A stretch of 57,467 bases of DNA from Roseomonas sp. 18066 (lineage in GTDB: Bacteria; Pseudomonadota; Alphaproteobacteria; Acetobacterales; Acetobacteraceae): positions 1-57,467 of the forward strand of contig NZ_CACSJM010000016.1 in NCBI RefSeq assembly GCF_902706185.1. Reading direction: 5' to 3'. A program made the translations under genes and the position numbers. Positions 55,943 through 57,467 of the stretch are shown one piece after another. How positions within the stretch are numbered: the first letter of the stretch is position 1; each line of letters starts with the position of its first letter. The notes beneath the pieces were generated by a model. That model ran no database searches, was not told where the DNA came from, and saw only the letters and a list, made by a program, of their open reading frames with translations.

Positions 55943-55952
55943 ATTCCCCCGC
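55931..55952. repeat. Dispersed palindromic repeat, copy 8
   Basis: Stem GCGGGGGAAT / ATTCCCCCGC (55931-55940 and 55943-55952) followed by GCCCCCATG, comparable to GGACCCCCAT in other copies. Preceded by AAGAAAAAGAAAGCAAGA, still inside the MsrQ-like gene. The central TGA (55940-55942) is that gene's stop codon. Confidence 0.8.
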
Positions 55953-55966
55953 GCCCCCATGTCACC

Positions 55967-55981
55967 GGCCCTTTCGGGGCC
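55967..55981. terminator. Small hairpin at the 3-prime end of cysS
   Basis: GGCCC (55967-55971) and GGGCC (55977-55981), loop TTTCG, lying 13 nt beyond the cysS stop on the - strand, between convergent genes. No T-run, so any terminator function is weak or depends on the neighbouring palindrome. Confidence 0.35.
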
Positions 55982-55993
55982 AGCGCTGAAAAC

Positions 55994-57424
55994 TCAGGCC
56001 TTGCGCCAGGTGGTGCCGCCGGCACCATCCTCCAGCACCACACCCTGCGCCGCCAGCTCGTTCCTGATGCGGTCGGCCTCGGCCCAGTCCTTGGCACGAC
56101 GCGCGGCCAGGCGCGCCTCGATGGCGGCCTCGATGGCGGCGCTGTCGTCGGTGCCGGCTTGGCGCCAGACCCGGGCATCGCTGCCCAGCAGGCCCAGCAC
56201 CGCGGCCGCCTGGCGCAACGCGGCCGCCGCCTGGCCCGAGACCGGCGTCCAGTCGCGGCCCACCCGGTGCAGCACCGTGGTGGCCGAGCCGCCCACCGTC
56301 GCCACATTCTCCAGCGTGCGCAGGTCGCGCAGCCGGGCCAGCGCCAACGGAGTGTTCAGGTCGTCGGCCAGCGGCTCCAGCGCCCATTCGGCCATCTCGG
56401 CCACCAGCGCATCATCCTCGGCAGGCGCCGGCAGGTCCCGCGCCAGCAGCGCGTAGAAATCGTCGAGCTCGCCCTTGGCCTCGTCCAGCCGTTCGACGGT
56501 ATAATCCAGCGCCGCCCGGTAATGCGTCTTCAGCAGCAACAGACGAAAAGCCTCGCCGGCCCAGGCGCCGCGGGCCAGGATGTCCCGCACGGTCAGGAAG
56601 TTGCCGAGCGACTTCGACATCTTCTCGCCGCCGACCAGCAGCATGCCGTTGTGCAGCCAGGTGCGGGCGAAGCGCGAGCCGGGGAAGGCGCAGACCGACT
56701 GCGCCTGCTCGTTCTCGTGATGCGGGAAGAGCAGGTCGTGCCCGCCGCCATGCAGGTCGAAATCCGGGCCCAGATAGCGCCAGGACATGGCCGAGCATTC
56801 GATATGCCAGCCCGGCCGGCCGCGGCCCCAGGGGCTGTCCCAGCCCGGCAGGTCCTCGGCCGAGGGCTTCCACAGCACGAAGTCGCCGGCCTCGCGCTTG
56901 TAGGGCGCGACCTCGACCCGGGCGCCGGCCAGCATCTCTTCCGGCGAGCGGCCGGACAGCGCGCCATAGCCGGGGAAGCTGGCCACCGAGAACAGCACAT
57001 GGCCGTCGGCGGCATAGGCATGGCCATTGGCCACCAGCCGCTCGATCAGCTCGATCATCTGGGCGATGTTGTCGGTCGCCCGCGGCTCCTCGTCGGGGGC
57101 CTCGCAGCCCAGCGCCGCCATGTCGCGGTGGAAATCGGCGGTGGTGCGCGCGGTGATGGCGCCGATCGGCTCGCCGCTCGCCTGGCTGCGCGCGTTGATC
57201 TTGTCGTCCACGTCGGTGATGTTGCGGACATAGGTGACGCGGTCGAAGCGGCGGCGCAGCAGGCGCGCCAGCACGTCGAAGACCACCACCGGCCGGGCAT
57301 TGCCCAGATGCGCCAGATCGTAGACCGTCGGGCCGCACACATAGAGGCGCACATGCTGCGGGTCGAGCGGGATGAAGCTTTCCCGCTGGCGCGTGGCGCT
57401 GTTGTGGAAGGCCAGTTCGGTCAT
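55994..57424 (-). CDS. cysS: Cysteinyl-tRNA synthetase
   Basis: Charges tRNA-Cys. 476 residues, normal. Zinc ligand C30 in LYVCGPTVYD, HIGH variant HLGNAR (39-44), the second zinc-ligand region GWHIECSAM and FPHHENEQAQS, and KMSKS in GGEKMSKSLGNF. The C-terminal region ends RAKDWAEADRIRNELAAQGVVLEDG, typical. Start ATG 57424; a GTG immediately before it could add one residue. Complete within the window; only 43 nt of upstream sequence remain. Confidence 0.96.
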   Translation of the reverse strand: MTELAFHNSATRQRESFIPLDPQHVRLYVCGPTVYDLAHLGNARPVVVFDVLARLLRRRFDRVTYVRNITDVDDKINARSQASGEPIGAITARTTADFHRDMAALGCEAPDEEPRATDNIAQMIELIERLVANGHAYAADGHVLFSVASFPGYGALSGRSPEEMLAGARVEVAPYKREAGDFVLWKPSAEDLPGWDSPWGRGRPGWHIECSAMSWRYLGPDFDLHGGGHDLLFPHHENEQAQSVCAFPGSRFARTWLHNGMLLVGGEKMSKSLGNFLTVRDILARGAWAGEAFRLLLLKTHYRAALDYTVERLDEAKGELDDFYALLARDLPAPAEDDALVAEMAEWALEPLADDLNTPLALARLRDLRTLENVATVGGSATTVLHRVGRDWTPVSGQAAAALRQAAAVLGLLGSDARVWRQAGTDDSAAIEAAIEARLAARRAKDWAEADRIRNELAAQGVVLEDGAGGTTWRKA

Positions 57425-57467
57425 CACTCTGCCTTGTCGGGGGTGTCGGTTCGGGGGGCTGTATCGG

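Overview
This is 57.5 kb of high-GC alphaproteobacterial chromosome carrying housekeeping genes. The gene order (nuoA-N, birA, coaX, rnj; rpsB-tsf-pyrH-frr-uppS-cdsA-dxr-rseP-bamA-skp-lpxD-fabZ-lpxA-lpxI; minCDE; aroE-coaE-dnaQ) and the protein types (RNase J, LpxI, monofunctional BirA, MinCDE) suggest Rhodospirillales, most probably an Acetobacteraceae such as a Roseomonas-like genus. That placement is inference; there is no 16S gene here. I see no phage, insertion sequence, CRISPR array or resistance cassette.

Layout. 1-303: tRNA-Asp(GTC) with promoter and terminator. 482-14921: a complete 14-gene NADH:quinone oxidoreductase (complex I) operon on the + strand with many 1-8 nt overlaps. 15002-18335: birA, coaX and RNase J. 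18616-19134: a GNAT acetyltransferase on the - strand. 19376-34195: translation (S2, EF-Ts, UMP kinase, ribosome recycling factor), then isoprenoid and phospholipid precursors (UppS, CdsA, Dxr), then envelope biogenesis (RseP, BamA, Skp, LpxD, FabZ, LpxA, LpxI), ending in glyoxalase I where lpxB might be expected. 34251-35096: an alpha/beta hydrolase (-). 35539-37464: minCDE. 37571-38635: an EamA transporter and a 62-residue coiled-coil protein (-). 39040-44708: tamA-tamB (-). 44734-50197: accessory metabolism and regulators (M20 amidohydrolase, aldo/keto reductase, LuxR-type and LysR regulators, DUF1801, PNPOx-like protein). 50148-52280: aroE-coaE-dnaQ (-). 52414-57424: gshB, trmJ, DUF305, MsrQ-like and cysS.

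The genes form a coherent core set. Complex I powers respiration; the rpsB-lpxI block makes translation factors and then cell-envelope precursors and the outer-membrane assembly machine; TamAB adds a second outer-membrane route; MinCDE places the septum.

The most interesting signal is not a gene. Eight copies of a GC-rich palindrome (arms like GGGGGAAT / ATTCCCCC, usually followed by GGACCCC and a T-rich tract) sit at gene 3-prime ends. Four of them are the inverted ends of two related 229-243 bp composite elements, both between convergent genes (rnj/GNAT and gshB/trmJ). They look like a dispersed terminator-like or MITE-like repeat family. A second structured region, with a perfect 19-bp stem, separates rseP from bamA.
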